Below, in pieces: positions 27,051 to 34,433 of a DNA stretch of 64,000 bases. The notes below the pieces were generated by a model. That model did no database searches, was not told the DNA's origin, and saw only the letters and a program-made list of their open reading frames with translations. Origin of the DNA: Saccharomonospora marina XMU15 (GTDB lineage: Bacteria > Actinomycetota > Actinomycetes > Mycobacteriales > Pseudonocardiaceae); the NCBI RefSeq assembly GCF_000244955.1, contig NZ_CM001439.1:5141234-5205233 (forward strand). Reading direction: 5' to 3'. Both the position numbers and the translations under genes were made by a program. Position 1 is the stretch's first letter. Each line of letters opens with the position of its first letter.

Positions 27051-28967
27051 TCAGCGGCAGCCACAGCCACGCAGTGTGGCGGTCAACTCGTCGAGCGCGG
27101 CCCGGGCGGCCTTGATGTCGGTTCCCGAGGACATGAACGCGAAGACCAGTACCCGGCCGTCCTGGTCGAGCACGAGCCCGGCGAGGGTGTTCGCACCGCT
27201 CAACGTCCCGGTCTTTGCACGCACCCAGCCCCTGCCCTCGGTCGCCGCGCCTTCGGTGTAGCGGTCGGACAGCGTCCCGCTGCCACCGGCCACGGGCAGG
27301 CCGCCGAGCAGCGGTCTCAGCTTGGCCGTGCGCGGGTCGTCCTCGCCGGGGTCCGCGGCGACGGCCAACACCTCACTGAGCAGCGCGGCCGGGACCCGGT
27401 TCTTGGTGGAGAGCCCGCTGGCGTCGGACAGCTCCACCCCGCTGACGTCGAATCCGTTGCGACCCAGTACCTGCAGTGTGGCCTGCGCGCCGCCCTCGAA
27501 CGACGGTTCCTTGCCCTGCGCGATCGCCACCTGCCTGGCAAGCACCTCCGCGACGAGGTTGTCCGAGGTCAGCATTGCCCGGTCGACGAGCTCGGCCAGC
27601 GGCGCCGAGCGCACCTCGCCGAGCACGCGAGCCCCCTGCGGCGCGGGTGTGCTCAGCGGTTCGCCGACCTTCGCACCGAGCCGGTTCGCCAGTTCCCGCA
27701 CCAGTTCCGCGGCGGGGTCGCCGTACCGCATCGAGTTCGGGTCCGTGGCCTCCCTGCGGCCACCGTCGAGCATGGCGGGCTGCACCGGGGCCATGAAGGT
27801 GGAGGGCGAGTCACCCGGCGCCCAACCTGGGGCAGCGGGGTCTTCTGCGAAGATGCTCGGGTCGAGCCGTACCTCGGTGACGCTGCCGCCGGTGGCCTCC
27901 TTCACCTGCGTCACCAGATCGTCGAGGTGGGCGGCACCGGGGTAGACGGACTGCTCCCCACTCGGCAGCGACGACAGGGTCACGTCACCACCCGCGACGA
28001 GCACGACGGTTCCCGGCTCCTCGCCCTGCACGACGGTGGTCGGGAACTGAGTTCCGTGGTCGAGCGCGAGCAGCGCCGCGGCGAAGGTGAGCAGCTTGAT
28101 GGTCGAGGCGGGAGTCAACGGCCGGTCGGCCTCTCGCTCCCACAACACGGTGCCGGTGTCCGGGTCGACGACGCTGCCGGTCAGGGTGCCGAGCACGCCG
28201 GCGGAGGCAGGGCCCTGCAGTGCCGAGGCGACGCCCGCCTGAGTGGGAGCGGGTTGCGCTTCGGACGGTCCACGCAGTTCACGGGTGACCGCGACGGGCT
28301 CCGGCGGCTGCGCCTTCGGCGCGTTCGGCGCCCACGGCAGGCCGAGCCGGTTGGAGACGTCGGGCAGTGCGAGCGTGACCCCCGTAGCCACCAGCAACAG
28401 CACAGCCAGCACCGCTCCGATACGCAGCCCCTTCCCGCGCCTGGCGACCGCGGGCTCGGCGGTGTTGTCCTCCGATGGCCCCGTCCCGGCGGGCTCACTC
28501 GGCGGCAGCGGCAGCGGCGGCGGTGGCGGTGATGGCTGCCGCTGCGGCTGGTAGCGCTGCGGTTGGCTCTGCTGGGGCTGCTGCCTCGGCAGCGGCTGCT
28601 GTGGCGGCTGCTGTGGCGGCTGTTGCTGTGGCTGTTGCAGCGGCGGCTGCTGCTGCGGCGGCTGCGGCGCGACCTGTTGCGGCTGCTGAGCCGCAAACCG
28701 CGGTGGTGGCGGTGGTGGCTGCTGGCTGACCTGCGGCGACTGCGGGGCCGGTTGCCTCGGGGCAGCCTGCTGGGTGGGCGGGTCCGCCTGCCCAGCGCGG
28801 CCGGCCTCCGGCTTGGACACCCTGATGGTCGGCGGGTCGGCATTGCTGACCTTCGGCACCCGAAGCTGGTCGGTTACACCGCCGTCGCCACTCGCCGTCG
28901 CGTCACGGTCGGTGTCGTGGTCGCTGGAAGGCCACGTCGGCTCCGGCGTCTCGTCACTACCCGGCAC
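27051..28967 (-). CDS. dacB: D-alanyl-D-alanine carboxypeptidase/endopeptidase (PBP4, peptidase S13)
   Basis: 638 residues. The first about 180 residues are a Pro/Gln-rich cytoplasmic segment. One transmembrane helix follows ([18 protein letters not shown]), then the extracellular S13 domain. Active-site motifs are all present: STIK (SxxK, after LTPA), SDN (SxN, in [11 protein letters not shown]) and KTGT. The enzyme trims or cleaves D-Ala-linked peptides of peptidoglycan. The protein ends LRGCGCR. The GTG at 28967 is chosen because GAGGAGGGG lies six bases before it. The M. tuberculosis counterpart Rv3627c lacks so long a Q/P tract as far as I recall. Confidence 0.93.
   Translation of the reverse strand: MPGSDETPEPTWPSSDHDTDRDATASGDGGVTDQLRVPKVSNADPPTIRVSKPEAGRAGQADPPTQQAAPRQPAPQSPQVSQQPPPPPPRFAAQQPQQVAPQPPQQQPPLQQPQQQPPQQPPQQPLPRQQPQQSQPQRYQPQRQPSPPPPPLPLPPSEPAGTGPSEDNTAEPAVARRGKGLRIGAVLAVLLLVATGVTLALPDVSNRLGLPWAPNAPKAQPPEPVAVTRELRGPSEAQPAPTQAGVASALQGPASAGVLGTLTGSVVDPDTGTVLWEREADRPLTPASTIKLLTFAAALLALDHGTQFPTTVVQGEEPGTVVLVAGGDVTLSSLPSGEQSVYPGAAHLDDLVTQVKEATGGSVTEVRLDPSIFAEDPAAPGWAPGDSPSTFMAPVQPAMLDGGRREATDPNSMRYGDPAAELVRELANRLGAKVGEPLSTPAPQGARVLGEVRSAPLAELVDRAMLTSDNLVAEVLARQVAIAQGKEPSFEGGAQATLQVLGRNGFDVSGVELSDASGLSTKNRVPAALLSEVLAVAADPGEDDPRTAKLRPLLGGLPVAGGSGTLSDRYTEGAATEGRGWVRAKTGTLSGANTLAGLVLDQDGRVLVFAFMSSGTDIKAARAALDELTATLRGCGCR
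28490..28770 (-). repeat. Low-complexity Pro/Gln-coding tract in dacB
   Basis: Irregular CTG/CGG/TTG triplet repeats encode runs such as [17 protein letters not shown] in the cytoplasmic N-terminal region of the carboxypeptidase. The units are imperfect at DNA level (CTGTGGCGG, CTGCTGCGG variants), so this is a protein-level tract maintained by slippage-prone DNA. Length is likely to vary between strains. Confidence 0.75.
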
Positions 28968-29120
28968 ACACCCCTCCTCGCAGCTCGACGGGGCAGAGGT
29001 CACACTTGCACACCATCCGTGCCGCACCCGCCGAATGTGTGGTCCACACTAGTGACGCCAGGTGAACGACGGTGTGAGCCGCCCGGATGCGGCGCCAACG
29101 AACGAGGCAGCGAGGACGGC

Positions 29121-29624
29121 GTGGAGTTCGACGTAACGATCGAAATCCCCAAAGGGGAACGCAACAAGTACGAGATGGACCACGAGACGGGGCGGATCAA
29201 GCTGGACCGCACCCTCTTCACCGCCACGCAGTACCCGGCGGACTACGGGTTCATCGACAACACGCTGGGCCAGGACGGCGACCCGCTCGACGTGCTCGTG
29301 CTCGTGCAGGAGCCGACGTTTCCCGGGTGCCTGATTCGCTGCAGGGCGATCGGTATGTTCCGGATGACCGACGAGAAGGGCCCCGACGACAAGGTCCTCG
29401 CCGTCCCCTCCGACGACCCACGCCTTGAGCACCTGCGCGACATCCATCACCTCAACGAGTTCCACAAGCTCGAGATCGAGCACTTCTTCCAGGTCTACAA
29501 GGACCTCGAACCCGCGAAGAGCGTCGAGGGTTCCACCTGGGCAAGCCGGGCGGAGGCCGAGGAAGAGATCAAGCGTTCCTACGAGCGCGAGGCAGCGCAC
29601 AGGGAGCACGACACCGACGCATGA
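29121..29624 (+). CDS. ppa: Inorganic pyrophosphatase (family I)
   Basis: 167 residues. Hydrolyses pyrophosphate to phosphate in the cytoplasm and so drives biosynthetic reactions. Motifs: [41 protein letters not shown] with the metal-binding aspartates (DGDPLDV), [12 protein letters not shown] and FFQVYKDLE. The start is GTG at 29121 ([10 protein letters not shown]) with a GAGG-rich stretch before it; the open frame continues upstream but overlaps dacB. It is divergent from dacB, sharing a 153-base promoter region, as in mycobacteria (Rv3628). Confidence 0.96.
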   Translation: MEFDVTIEIPKGERNKYEMDHETGRIKLDRTLFTATQYPADYGFIDNTLGQDGDPLDVLVLVQEPTFPGCLIRCRAIGMFRMTDEKGPDDKVLAVPSDDPRLEHLRDIHHLNEFHKLEIEHFFQVYKDLEPAKSVEGSTWASRAEAEEEIKRSYEREAAHREHDTDA

Positions 29625-29626
29625 TC

Positions 29627-29661
29627 GGTGCGGCGCCACCTTCGGCGGGCGGCGCCGCACC
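29627..29661. terminator. Hairpin between convergent ppa and glyA
   Basis: GGTGCGGCGCC and GGCGCCGCACC form a perfect 11-base stem around a 13-base loop. It lies two bases after the ppa stop and 11 bases after the glyA stop on the other strand. Confidence 0.75.
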
Positions 29662-29672
29662 GGCCACGGTGC

Positions 29673-30941
29673 TCAGTCGCGGTAGCCGGGAACCGGGTAG
29701 GCGGCGAGCAACTCCTTCACCTCACCGGCGATCGTGTGCAGCGCCTTCGCGTCGTCGGTAGCGGCGGCCGAGATCGCCCTGTCGATCCACTCCGCGATCT
29801 TCGGCTGGTGTTGCGGCTTCAGCCCGCGTGTGGTCACGGCCGCGGTGCCGATGCGAATCCCCGAAGGGTCGAACGGCTTGCGCGGGTCGAACGGCACGGT
29901 GTTGTAGTTGAGTTCGATCCCCGCCGCGTCCAGCGCCTTGGCCGCGGGCTTGCCGCCGATGTGCTTGCTGGTCAGATCGACGAGCAGCAGGTGGTTGTCG
30001 GTACCACCGGAGACCAGATCGAACCCGCGTTCCAGCAGTGCTTCGGCGAGCGCCTTGGCGTTGGCCACGATGCCGTGCGCGTACTCGCGGAAGTCCGGCT
30101 TCGAGGCCTCACCGAGCGCGACGGCGATAGCGGCCGTCGTGTGGTTGTGCGGGCCGCCCTGCAGGCCGGGGAACACCGCCTTGTCCACCGCCTTCGCGTG
30201 GTCCGCGTCGGACATGATCATCGCACCACGGGGACCACGAAGCGTCTTGTGCGTGGTGGTGGTGATCACCTGGGCGTGCCCGACCGGAGACGGGTGCGCA
30301 CCGCCCGCGACCAGCCCCGCGATGTGGGCGATGTCGGCGACCAGCACGGCGTCGACCTCCCGCGCGATCTCCGCGAACGCTGCGAAGTCGATGGTCCGGG
30401 GGATGGCTGTGCCGCCCGCGAAGATCAGCTTCGGCCGGTGCTGCCTGGCCAGGTCGCGGACCTCGTCCAGGTCCAGCCTGCCGTCCTCCTTGCGCACGCC
30501 GTAGCGCACCGCGTTGAACCACTTGCCGGTCGCCGAGACCGACCAGCCGTGCGTCAGGTGACCGCCCGCGGGCAGGGCCATACCCAGCACGGTGTCACCA
30601 GGCTCGGCGAACGCCAGGTAGGCGGCGAGGTTGGCGGGAGACCCCGAGTACGGCTGCACGTTGGCGTGTTCGACGCCGAACACCGACTTGGCCCGCTCGA
30701 CGGCCAGGTCCTCGATCGGGTCGACCAACTGCTGGCCCTCGTAGTAGCGCTTGCCGGAGTAACCCTCGGAGTACTTGTTCGTCAGTACGGAACCGGTCGC
30801 CTCGAGTACGGCTTGCGACACGTAGTTCTCCGAGGCGATGAGGCGCACCTTGTCGTGCTGGCGAGTGGCTTCGGCCTCGATCAGTTCGGCGATCTGGGGG
30901 TCGGCCGCCGTGAGAGTGGGAATCGCTGGCTGGTGTGTCAT
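29673..30941 (-). CDS. glyA: Serine hydroxymethyltransferase
   Basis: 422 residues. PLP enzyme that converts serine and tetrahydrofolate to glycine and methylene-THF, the main source of one-carbon units. Motifs: RLIASENYVSQAVLEATGSVLTNKY split over the N-terminus, YSGSPAN, ADIAHIAGLVAGG, and the PLP-lysine segment TTTTHKTLRGPRG. PPP-type ends (GIRIGTAAVTTRG) are present. AGGAG seven bases before ATG. The leader carries a probable ZTP riboswitch, linking expression to purine and folate status, which fits the folate operon in the same window. Confidence 0.97.
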   Translation of the reverse strand: MTHQPAIPTLTAADPQIAELIEAEATRQHDKVRLIASENYVSQAVLEATGSVLTNKYSEGYSGKRYYEGQQLVDPIEDLAVERAKSVFGVEHANVQPYSGSPANLAAYLAFAEPGDTVLGMALPAGGHLTHGWSVSATGKWFNAVRYGVRKEDGRLDLDEVRDLARQHRPKLIFAGGTAIPRTIDFAAFAEIAREVDAVLVADIAHIAGLVAGGAHPSPVGHAQVITTTTHKTLRGPRGAMIMSDADHAKAVDKAVFPGLQGGPHNHTTAAIAVALGEASKPDFREYAHGIVANAKALAEALLERGFDLVSGGTDNHLLLVDLTSKHIGGKPAAKALDAAGIELNYNTVPFDPRKPFDPSGIRIGTAAVTTRGLKPQHQPKIAEWIDRAISAAATDDAKALHTIAGEVKELLAAYPVPGYRD

Positions 30942-30959
30942 GTCGTAACTCCTGGCCGC

Positions 30960-31040
30960 GGCGTGACACCCAGGCGCGCGGTGCCTGCCTCGTCGATCGC
31001 TCCCCGGTGGTGCTCCACCTCGATGGCGCCAGTCGCTGCT
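30960..31040 (-). ncRNA. Probable ZTP (pfl) riboswitch in the glyA leader
   Basis: Read on the minus strand, the leader holds, in order, CGACTGGCGCC (31025-31035), GTGGAGCACCACCGGGGAGC (30999-31018) and CGCGCGCCTGGGTG (about 30967-30980). These match the conserved elements of the pfl/ZTP RNA: GACUGGCG, GUGGA..ACCACCGGGGAGC hairpin, and the CCGCCUGGGC pseudoknot strand, with one or two differences in the last. The RNA ends about 20 bases before the glyA ATG, so the ribosome binding site could be part of the switch. ZTP riboswitches are known upstream of glyA, purH and folate genes in actinobacteria and turn them on when ZTP builds up. Confidence 0.78.
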
Positions 31041-31133
31041 GCGTGTTCGATGCTAGTGGACGCGGGGCCACAGTCGGGGCGATCGTGCGCGCGAGCACTC
31101 GCACGGACCCGCCGTACCGCCCAGTTCAGGTGA

Positions 31134-31550
31134 TCAGTCCTCGATCCTCACCCCCATCGAGCGTGCGGTCCCTGCCACGGTGCGCATCGCGGCCTCGAGG
31201 TCGGCCGTGTTGAGATCCGGCAGCTTTCGCAGCGCGATCTGCCGCAACTGCTCGCGGCTGATGGCGCCCGCCGTTTCGTGGCCGGGCCGGGCCGCCCCCG
31301 AGGCCCCGACGGCTCTGCGGACAAGGAACGCCGTCGGCGGGGTCCTACACCTCAGCGCGAACGAACGGTCCTCGAATACGGTGACCACGACAGGCACGAT
31401 GTCGCCGCGCTGCGCGGCCGTGGCCTCGTCGTAGCAACGCTTGACCTCGACCAGGTTCACCCCCGTCTGCCCCAGCATCTTGCCGAGGTCGACCACGGGC
31501 GCTTCCCCTGCGGGAAGCTGCAACGTGGCCCGGAATATCGTCTTCTTCAC
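31134..31550 (-). CDS. Divergent ribosomal protein L11 (uL11) paralogue
   Basis: 138 residues with L11 features end to end: LGKMLGQTGVNLVEV, IVPVVVTVFEDRSFALRCRTPPTAFLVRRAVG, PDLNTADLEAAMRTVAGTARSMGV. In canonical L11 the N-terminal domain has PPVGPALGQ; here the aligned residues are V20-D21-L22-G23-K24-M25-L26-G27-Q28, so the three conserved prolines are gone. The C-terminal rRNA-binding residues are largely kept, while the insert after RRAVG is Arg/Gly/His-rich. It stands alone, not beside nusG or rplA, about 190 bases upstream of glyA on the same strand. GTG start. It may be a condition-specific or thiopeptide-insensitive L11; that is inference. Confidence 0.85.
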   Translation of the reverse strand: MKKTIFRATLQLPAGEAPVVDLGKMLGQTGVNLVEVKRCYDEATAAQRGDIVPVVVTVFEDRSFALRCRTPPTAFLVRRAVGASGAARPGHETAGAISREQLRQIALRKLPDLNTADLEAAMRTVAGTARSMGVRIED

Positions 31551-31736
31551 TCGCCGGACGTTATGGAATCCAGCGACTGGAGGGTCAAGCTCAGCTCCGC
31601 TCGAGGCCGCGGCTGTGGTTGCGGGCTCGACAATGCTTTACATGCAGGCACCCGTGTGCGATGTTTTCTCATGGCGGTGACCACTCAGCGCACTCTGATG
31701 ATCACTGTCAGCTGGGCTGCTGGGGAGGAGCCGCAC

Positions 31737-32105
31737 ATGAACGGTCATGGTGGTTACGGCGTAGAGCCGGGCGAGTTGAAGAAGCTCGAGGGAATCCTCG
31801 GTGACGCCAGCGACGCACTCGACATGGTCGATTTCCCGCAGCGCGCTCGTCTCGAAGGTTTCCTGACGACGCAGGACGTGAGCCGGTACGAGAACGTGGA
31901 AGAGACGGTCGAGGAGACCGTGCTCGCGCTTACCGAGTTCGTCGACAAGAAGTACCCCGCCGTGGTCGACGCGATGCACGACTTCATCGCGAGGGCACAC
32001 GTGACCATCACGACGACCGCGGAAGGTGTGGCCAAGGCAGGCGCGGACTACCAGATCACCGAGGACCAGGTCGAGGAATGGTTGCGTAAGCACGACCCGA
32101 ACTAG
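31737..32105 (+). CDS. Small helical EspC-like type VII secretion target
   Basis: 122 residues, acidic and helical, no signal peptide. It resembles actinobacterial type VII secretion targets of the EspC/WXG-like group: an amphipathic first half (GELKKLEGILGDASDALDMVDFP), a long central helix with ENVEETVEETVLALTEFVDKKY, and a C-terminal half with GVAKAGADYQITEDQVEEW. Y-E-N-V-E and Y-Q-I-T-E fit YxxxE; the second is near the C-terminus, where the export motif usually lies. GGGGAGGAG precedes the ATG. First gene of a four-gene run (gaps 13, 13 and -4 bases). A non-exported regulatory role is also possible. Confidence 0.65.
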   Translation: MNGHGGYGVEPGELKKLEGILGDASDALDMVDFPQRARLEGFLTTQDVSRYENVEETVEETVLALTEFVDKKYPAVVDAMHDFIARAHVTITTTAEGVAKAGADYQITEDQVEEWLRKHDPN

Positions 32106-32118
32106 GAGTCCGAGTCCG

Positions 32119-32781
32119 ATGGCGCTCAAGGACCTCATCGACGACGGTGTGCTGTCAGACGCGCGCGAAGTCGACAACTTCCTCGCGCAACACGGGGAGT
32201 CGTTGCCCTCCGTGGAGCAGACTCTGCGCCTCGTCAGAGACATCGACACCGACCGCCTTCGCAAGGTCGCCGAGGACGTCTGGGGTACGGGCGGCGAAGG
32301 CGGCAAGGACCTCGTCGGCACCAAGTTCGACGCCTGCGTCGAGAAACTGGATCTGGCGAGCCGCCAGACCGCCGCGTGGACGGGGGAAGCGAACAACGCC
32401 TACGCCACGCGGGTCGGCAAGATCAAAAAAGGTCTTGACGACATGCGTAAGCCTTCCGCGGACGTCGGCGACGCGCTGATCGAGATCGCCGATGCATGGG
32501 ACCAGGTCTTCGGCCGCAGCTTCGCGGACGTCCTCGCCATGATCGGCCTCGCACTGTCGATCATCGGCGTGATCGTCGCGGTGGCCGTTGAGATCGCCGC
32601 GGGCTGGACGGGGGTCGGCGCAGTCGTCGGTATCGTCATCGGAATCCTGAGTGTCATCGTGGGAGCGGTCTCGATCTGGTGGACGATTCACAGCCAGGAA
32701 CAGGCGAAGATCGATGCACTGAACGCCGCGGGCAAGGAGGCGCAGGAGACCATGACATCGGCCAACGAGACCACCCCGTGA
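32119..32781 (+). CDS. WxG-like helical protein with C-terminal membrane hairpin
   Basis: 220 residues. The N-terminal 145 residues are helical and include W-T-G in the turn TAAWTGEANNAYATRVGKIK, like WXG100 proteins. Two adjacent transmembrane helices follow (VLAMIGLALSIIGVIVAVAVE and VGAVVGIVIGILSVIVGAVS), then a short polar tail. This combination suggests an ESX-like protein that is anchored in, or inserts into, a membrane. AGGAG lies about ten bases before the ATG. I do not recognise a named family; similar proteins occur in Pseudonocardiaceae type-VII-associated loci. It is co-transcribed with an EspC-like and a YbaB-like gene. Confidence 0.65.
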   Translation: MALKDLIDDGVLSDAREVDNFLAQHGESLPSVEQTLRLVRDIDTDRLRKVAEDVWGTGGEGGKDLVGTKFDACVEKLDLASRQTAAWTGEANNAYATRVGKIKKGLDDMRKPSADVGDALIEIADAWDQVFGRSFADVLAMIGLALSIIGVIVAVAVEIAAGWTGVGAVVGIVIGILSVIVGAVSIWWTIHSQEQAKIDALNAAGKEAQETMTSANETTP

Positions 32782-32794
32782 CGGCGGTGACGGT

Positions 32795-33238
32795 ATGACG
32801 AGCCCTGAACACGTCGCACAGCTCAAGGCACGGCTGGCGAAGATCAAGCAGAACCCCACCGAAGCGCTGTTCAGCGAATACAAGGGAACGTCGAGGACCG
32901 GTGCGGTGACGGTGTGGGTCGACCTGCTCGGCAGGCACAGGCGGCTGCATATCGCGCCGGGAACCGTGCGTGACGGTGACGAGCGGTGGCTCACCGAGGA
33001 GATCAACAGCGCCTACGAGGCGGCGAGCCGAGCAGCGACGTTCCTCGACTTCGATATGGCCGAGTTCGCACAGGAACTGCGGGATGTCGCCGCGCTGCGT
33101 CCTCGAAACGAAGCGTCGTCGCAGACAACGCCACCGCCGGAGTCCGAAACCCGGCCGAGGCAGGAACGGAGCCAGACCCAGCGTCGCCGCGGAGAAGGTG
33201 ACGACGAGTTCTTCGACGACTTTCGCATCGGTCGATGA
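32795..33238 (+). CDS. YbaB/EbfC-family DNA-binding protein
   Basis: 147 residues. The first 100 residues follow the YbaB/EbfC fold seen in actinobacterial type VII loci (EspL-like): an initial helix (HVAQLKARLAKIKQNP), a beta-meander (RTGAVTVWVDLLGRHRRLHI), and a long helix (RWLTEEINSAYEAASRAATFLDF). The last 45 residues are polar and disordered with Arg and Gln runs, ending DDEFFDDFRIGR. Members bind DNA or act as partners of ESX chaperones. Its presence between a WxG protein and a small membrane protein is typical of such clusters. Start at ATG 32795. Confidence 0.7.
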   Translation: MTSPEHVAQLKARLAKIKQNPTEALFSEYKGTSRTGAVTVWVDLLGRHRRLHIAPGTVRDGDERWLTEEINSAYEAASRAATFLDFDMAEFAQELRDVAALRPRNEASSQTTPPPESETRPRQERSQTQRRRGEGDDEFFDDFRIGR

Positions 33239-33561
33239 ACGGTCAACCGGCGCGAAAGAGTGGCATCGGCTCCGCACGCGCTTCGGTGTTGTTGTTGATC
33301 GTCTGGGCTGTCGCCTCGCTCACCGCGGTGCTGCTGGCGGGCCTGATCAGCTTCGCCGAGGTCGCGGACTCCTGCGAGGGCCCCGCCGAGCTGAGTTTCC
33401 GTGCCGCGATCTCCATCCGCTGCCAGGGTGGCCCCGAGATCCCGATGAACGGGTCCGCCGCGGTTGTGCTGTTCGCGGGCTTCGGCCTGGTGGTGACGAT
33501 CCTGCTGGCGATCTTCTACGGTTCCGCCCGTCGCCGGAGTGAGTCCGCGAGATCGAGCTGA
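33235..33561 (+). CDS. Small two-transmembrane-helix protein
   Basis: 108 residues. Two strong hydrophobic segments (ASVLLLIVWAVASLTAVLLAG and AAVVLFAGFGLVVTILLAIFY) flank an outward loop with two cysteines (DSCEGPAELSF, SIRCQGG) that could pair. The ATG overlaps the preceding stop by four bases (ATGA), so it belongs to the same operon. Function unknown; no homologue recognised. Confidence 0.65.
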   Translation: MNGQPARKSGIGSARASVLLLIVWAVASLTAVLLAGLISFAEVADSCEGPAELSFRAAISIRCQGGPEIPMNGSAAVVLFAGFGLVVTILLAIFYGSARRRSESARSS

Positions 33562-33610
33562 CCGCGTCCTGCTCCGCCCGGCTGCGCGGGCGCGACCCGG
33601 AGGGCCAGGC

Positions 33611-34129
33611 TCACACCGGCTCGATGCTCTCGGAGTGCCTGCGTGCGAGCTGCTGGTAGATCTCCGCGTTGTGGTCGATCCAGGCGCGGGCGGAGTCGGT
33701 GAGCGGCACGAACTTCTTCGCCGGGCTGCCCATCGCGATCACCTCTTCGGGCACCTCGGTGTTCGGCGTGATGGTCGCACCGGCCGCCACCAGCGTCCTC
33801 GCGCCCACAACCGCCCTGTCGAGCACCGTCGCCCCGTTGCCGACGAGGGCCTGCTCCCCGATCGTGCAGTCGTGCACGATGCAGGAGTGACCGACGGTGG
33901 CGTTGCGACCGACCTCGCACACCCCGTCATTGACGTGCAGAACCGAGTTGTCCTGGATGTTGGCGCCCTCCCGGACCACGATCCGGCCGAAATCGCCTCG
34001 CAACACCGCCCCGTACCAGATGGACGCGCCCTTCTCCACGACGACATCTCCGATCAGTGTCGCCGTGGGGGCGATCCAGGCGTCCGGGTGCACTGTGGGG
34101 CTCACGCCCTCGAAGGCGAACATCGGCAT
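33611..34129 (-). CDS. Gamma-class carbonic anhydrase family protein
   Basis: 172 residues from MPMFAFEGV. A left-handed beta-helix protein with hexapeptide repeats (IGDVVVEKGASIWYGAVLRGD, IVVREGANIQDNSVLHV, ATVGHSCIVHDCTIGEQALVGNGATVLDRAVVG). The three histidines in NSVLHVND, TVGHSCIVHDC are in the expected metal-binding places, and the Arg/Asp pair RGD near the active site is kept. The group includes YrdA and PaaY; CO2 hydration, thioesterase or other activities are all possible. An upstream start at 34201 would lie inside a terminator hairpin, so the ATG at 34129 is used (ATG at 34123 also fits). Single gene; convergent with the type-VII-like operon. Confidence 0.85.
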   Translation of the reverse strand: MPMFAFEGVSPTVHPDAWIAPTATLIGDVVVEKGASIWYGAVLRGDFGRIVVREGANIQDNSVLHVNDGVCEVGRNATVGHSCIVHDCTIGEQALVGNGATVLDRAVVGARTLVAAGATITPNTEVPEEVIAMGSPAKKFVPLTDSARAWIDHNAEIYQQLARRHSESIEPV

Positions 34130-34186
34130 GAGCAACACCCTAAACACCCACGGCGGTACCGAAAGCGGCACACCCACGAACGAACA

Positions 34187-34217
34187 GTGGCCCCCACGCA
34201 TCTGGCGTGAGGGCCAC
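34187..34217 (-). terminator. Terminator after tRNA-Thr
   Basis: GTGGCCCTCACGC pairs with GCGTGGGGGCCAC (minus strand) over 13 positions with one wobble, loop CAGAT. It begins 11 bases after the tRNA 3' end, and TGTTCGTTCG follows. Confidence 0.75.
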
Positions 34218-34227
34218 CGTTCAGCCG

Positions 34228-34301
34228 AGCCGCCTGGGGGAATCGAACCCCCGACCTGCTCATTACGAGTGAGCCGCTCTGGCCGACTGAGCTAAGGCGG
34301 C
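34228..34301 (-). tRNA. tRNA-Thr (anticodon CGT)
   Basis: A 74-base cloverleaf. Acceptor arms GCCGCCT/AGGCGGC with discriminator T; D arm GCTC...GAGC; anticodon arm GCTCA-CTCGTAA-TGAGC with anticodon CGT (reads ACG); T arm GGGGG-TTCGATT-CCCCC. The 3' CCA is not encoded. No integrase gene or duplicated tRNA 3' end is seen nearby, so it does not appear to be an occupied attachment site. Confidence 0.95.
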
Positions 34302-34433
34302 AAGTGCCGCACCGGCTGGCAAACAGTATAGCGATGTCGCCCGCGTCACTCGCACGGCCCCGCGTCGTTAGGGATCGCGATGACACCGGCGTCATCCGAC
34401 GCCGGATGGCAGCTTTCTGGGAGGAACTGCTCC

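Noticed and set aside
34228-34301. tRNA-Thr as an attachment site for an integrated element
   Set aside because: No integrase, no duplicated tRNA 3' segment and no mobile-element genes flank it.
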